From contig NZ_BAAAXV010000005.1 of assembly GCF_039535785.1 (NCBI RefSeq), positions 558,001 through 622,000 of the forward strand: DNA of 64,000 bases, read 5' to 3'. A program made the position numbers and the translations under genes. The notes under the pieces were generated by a model. That model was not told where the DNA came from, made no database searches, and saw only the letters and a program-made list of their open reading frames with translations. Source of the DNA: Nonomuraea helvata (GTDB lineage Bacteria; Actinomycetota; Actinomycetes; Streptosporangiales; Streptosporangiaceae). This document shows positions 61,614-64,000 of the stretch, piece after piece; the stretch's first letter is position 1; every line of letters starts with the position of its first letter.

Positions 61614-61930
61614 TGCGACACCTCCGAGGCCGCCGTGCTCCGTTGCACTGCACCGGCCGATCGAATCGCCGGCGCCTCGAGCTCCGTCGAGATACTTGCC
61701 GGGCACGTCCTCATCCCTCGTTGCCTTTCCTCTGACGAGTCGGCCGGCCGCTCCGGCCAGTCGGGCGGTGCGCACACCCGCACCTCCGTGCCGAGCGCCC
61801 GCGATCGCACCGGCGGTCCCATCACTGGTTGGACGTCACCGCGTCCCACACACGTCGACAACCACACATGCACGTCGTGCCCCCCATTCCGCAGGTTGTG
61901 GCTTCGGCCGACGATTCTGGGGTACGACCC

Positions 61931-61949
61931 GGGTCTTGCCGCAAGCCCC
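61931..61949 (-). promoter_or_regulatory. rifamycin-associated element (RAE) upstream of rph
   Basis: On the reverse strand the 19-mer GGGGCTTGCGGCAAGACCC matches, with one difference, the inverted-repeat RAE (GGGGCTTGCGGCAAGCCCC) described upstream of rifamycin-inactivating genes in actinomycetes. It lies 318 bp from the rph start and is expected to mediate rifamycin-responsive expression. Confidence 0.82.
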
Positions 61950-61964
61950 CCTGTGCGCTATACG
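61936..61964 (+). promoter_or_regulatory. candidate forward promoter overlapping the RAE
   Basis: TTGCCG (61936-61941), inside the RAE, and TATACG (61959-61964) are separated by 17 bp on the forward strand. It faces away from rph, towards the gene at 62431. RAE-linked control of a divergent transcript is possible. Confidence 0.4.
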
Positions 61965-62268
61965 TTAGGAGAGGCAAGGAGAGGATCTTTCTGCCTCTGC
62001 CCCTTACGCCCGCTGGGAACCGACAAGCTGCTTGCGCAGCGGCGGCGGGCGCGTACCGCGGTCTGCCTGTCCGCGTGAGTCAGCGGATAAGTCTGGTTTG
62101 ACATGCGGACCGGGACGGAACCCGGGTGCCATGAGCGACGTGCACGACGTCGAGAGCGTCGACGTTCGGTGCCGGCTGCAATGCAGCTTGGACGGTGACG
62201 CTCAAGATCCGCCCGCTTGCCAGAAGCTGCAGGTCACCATGTGAGTCGAATATTCGAGCCCCGCAACC

Positions 62269-62291
62269 TTCGACGGCCGACGAACGGGAGG
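62269..62291 (+). repeat. second copy of the 23-bp DUF6745 5'-end sequence
   Basis: It is identical to 19474-19496. In the matching frame it again reads STADERE and continues for ~30 residues, suggesting the relic of a DUF6745-type N-terminus in the 450-bp gap between the RAE and the next gene. Nothing else is recognisable there. Confidence 0.5.
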
Positions 62292-62430
62292 CGGCGCGCA
62301 CGCCCGGTCAGCGGCGGCCTGACCGGGGTGTGAAGAGCGACATCCATGAGATCATTTTCCCAGGGTCAGCCCGGTGGCATCGAGGCGTGCGGGATCCGTT
62401 CTGGCGTGAGATCAAAAGAAGGTTGTGGAC

Positions 62431-64000
62431 ATGCTCCGTACACATCTGGCCGTCCTGTCCGCGGCAATCGTCGGAGCGTCCCTGCTGTCCACGGTCGATC
62501 CACGACCAGCCGTGGCCGCCTCCGCCCTGACCTGCTCGGCGGTCGTGCCGGTGTACGGCATCGACGGCGGGGGAAAACTGCGCTGGTACGGCCACCGCGC
62601 CGGCGCCTCCGGCGAGGATTCCTGGGCCGCCGACAGCGGCAAGGAGATCGGCTACGGCTGGAACACACTGGCCAAGGTGTTCTCCGGCGGCAACGGCGTG
62701 ATCTATGCGGTCGACAGCGACGGGGATCTGAAATGGTACCGTCACCTGGACCCGGCGACCGGTGAGCGGGGCTGGGCCCCCGGCGAGCGCACGGTCATCG
62801 GCCACGGCTGGGGCGACTTCGTGGACATCGTGTCGGCCGGCTCCGGGGTCATCTACGCCCTCGACAAAGCCGGAGACCTGCACTGGTACCGCCATCTTTC
62901 GCCGACAACCGGCGAGGCCCAGTGGGCGCCGGGGAGCGGCAAGGTCATCCGCTCGGGCTGGACAGCGATCACCACTCTGATGACCGGGCGCGACGGCACC
63001 CTGTACGGCGTGAACACCAAGGGACACGTCCGCTGGTACGACCACACCGACCCGGCAGCAGGCGGCACCGCCTTCGGCCCGGGCACGGGGCTGGTAACCG
63101 GCGAGGGGTGGGAGGATTACCGCAGTCCGTCCGGCGCTGGAGCGGGAGTCGTCTACGCGCTCGACGCGTCCGGCCGGATGTGGTGGCATCATCATGCCGA
63201 CCCCCTGGCCGGGGCACCGGTCTGGCAGGACCGCCGCCCCTTGAAAGACGGATTCGCCTCCTTCACCGCCCTGTTCGCCGACGCCGCCGCCTGCTCGGCG
63301 GGGCAGTCCTTCACTGGTTACGCCCCCGGCACATCCGGCCAGAACCTCTACTTCAGCCAAGGCCGGGTCGGAGCTGTCCTGACGGAAGGCGCCCGAACCG
63401 CCGTCACCTACGGCCGGCAACGTAAGTTCGCCGAGACAACGACCGAGGCGACCGTCTCGACCCGAGCCTGGGTCCGCCTGCTGCCCGGCCCGTGGTCGCC
63501 CTCGGCGCCATGGGCGGCCTCATGGCCGGCGGCCAACATCGCCAGGACCGACGAGGATCTGCTGGACATCGCCACGCAGTACCTCGCGGACGCCCCCTCC
63601 CAGGTCCGCGATGGCCTGCGCTACGCGGGCGACGCCCACTACGGTCCCTTACTCCCGGACGGCACCCGGGAAGAGGGCTCAGACTTCAACGACTACCTCG
63701 GCCTCGCATGGACCTACGACGACAGGATCGACCCCCCCGGAAGCCCGGCAGAAGGAATCGCTGGACTGTTCCGGTTTCGTCAGAATGGTCCTTGGCTACC
63801 GCGGCGGCTACCCCCTGGGCATCGGCGACACGCTGAGCAAGTCCGCCCTTCCCCGTCGAGCCGTCCAAATGGCCGACGAGAACGCCCCGGGGATCACCGT
63901 GATCGACGGTGGCACGGCCAAACCCACGTCCTACGCGGACCTGCGGACGGGCGACCTGCTGTTCTGGGACGCCAGCACGGACGACGGCACAGCCCTCGAC
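62431..64000 (+). CDS. secreted tachylectin-like beta-propeller fused to an NlpC/P60-type domain, frameshifted and cut by the window end
   Basis: ATG 62431 opens a frame with a signal peptide (LAVLSAAIVGASLLSTVDPR, AVA-A cleavage). Five or six tachylectin-2-like blades follow, each with a [K/H/R]-W-Y/W motif (LRWYGH, LKWYRHL, LHWYRHL, VRWYDHT, MWWHHHA). The next part (DLLDIATQYLADAPSQVRDG) leads to an NlpC/P60-like core. The catalytic block LDCSGFVRMVLGYRGGYPLG and TGDLLFWDASTDDGTALD lie in a different frame from the N-terminus. Removing one C from the seven-C run at 63732-63738 restores continuity. It is probably an exported peptidoglycan hydrolase or amidase. The C-terminus is beyond the window. 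Confidence 0.75.
   Translation, partial: MLRTHLAVLSAAIVGASLLSTVDPRPAVAASALTCSAVVPVYGIDGGGKLRWYGHRAGASGEDSWAADSGKEIGYGWNTLAKVFSGGNGVIYAVDSDGDLKWYRHLDPATGERGWAPGERTVIGHGWGDFVDIVSAGSGVIYALDKAGDLHWYRHLSPTTGEAQWAPGSGKVIRSGWTAITTLMTGRDGTLYGVNTKGHVRWYDHTDPAAGGTAFGPGTGLVTGEGWEDYRSPSGAGAGVVYALDASGRMWWHHHADPLAGAPVWQDRRPLKDGFASFTALFADAAACSAGQSFTGYAPGTSGQNLYFSQGRVGAVLTEGARTAVTYGRQRKFAETTTEATVSTRAWVRLLPGPWSPSAPWAASWPAANIARTDEDLLDIATQYLADAPSQVRDGLRYAGDAHYGPLLPDGTREEGSDFNDYLGLAWTYDDRIDPPGSPAEGIAGLFRFRQNGPWLPRRLPPGHRRHAEQVRPSPSSRPNGRRERPGDHRDRRWHGQTHVLRGPADGRPAVLGRQHGRRHSPR

Noticed and set aside
1..64000. CRISPR array
   Set aside because: The only tandem repeats found are 6, 11 and 13 bp units without spacers, and no cas-like genes are present.

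Overview
The window is high-GC actinomycete DNA. GTG and TTG starts are frequent, genes overlap by 4 bp, and many products carry Sec or Tat export signals. The gene content (rifampin phosphotransferase, class IV lanthipeptide genes, P450s, DUF6745 and DUF4189 proteins) suits a soil Streptosporangiales-type organism such as Nonomuraea. That placement is inferred from protein style only. The region is accessory: secondary-metabolism genes, secreted enzymes and many gene relics, with almost no housekeeping genes.

Region 1 (1-7.5 kb) is a compact natural-product locus. It holds a MocR regulator, a class II DAHP synthase, a FAD amine/amino-acid oxidase, a cyclophilin-fold protein of the cucumopine synthase / Pictet-Spenglerase type, and a cytochrome P450. 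Reverse-strand relics resembling trpD and trpE lie beside them. Together they suggest a tryptophan-derived (beta-carboline-like) metabolite whose dedicated tryptophan-supply genes have decayed while the first shikimate enzyme survives.

Region 2 (7.4-16.2 kb) has a two-component system with a serine hydrolase, a broken sigma factor, small membrane proteins, an NmrA-type reductase and a cold-shock protein. Region 3 (16.4-24.7 kb) has an LRR protein coupled to a 2OG-Fe(II) oxygenase, divergent from a DUF6745 gene, followed by a secreted metalloprotease/lipoprotein pair, a DUF3800 protein and a doubly broken lipoprotein gene. Region 4 (24.8-37.4 kb) has a large Tat-exported polysaccharide lyase, a second P450, an epimerase, a retropepsin-like protein without its aspartate, and a racemase-MurF-Ddl cell-wall cassette.

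Region 5 (37.5-47.8 kb) has a Tat-exported propeller amidohydrolase and a class IV lanthipeptide locus: a five-cysteine precursor, a strong intergenic hairpin, a LanL synthetase with a Cys-Cys-Gly zinc motif, and a divergent ABC exporter coupled to a MauE-thioredoxin fusion. An imperfect 44-bp repeat brackets it.

Region 6 (48-57 kb) has secreted hydrolases, an ABC-F protein, a beta-helix protein and a decayed peptide operon. The operon keeps a 52-residue peptide with cystine-knot-like cysteine spacing, a TlpA-like thioredoxin, the tail of an ABC exporter and a type I signal peptidase. Region 7 (57-64 kb) has an integrase relic split around a TPR fragment and a DUF2785 gene, then rifampin phosphotransferase with a rifamycin-associated element upstream, and a tachylectin-NlpC/P60 gene that is frameshifted and leaves the window.
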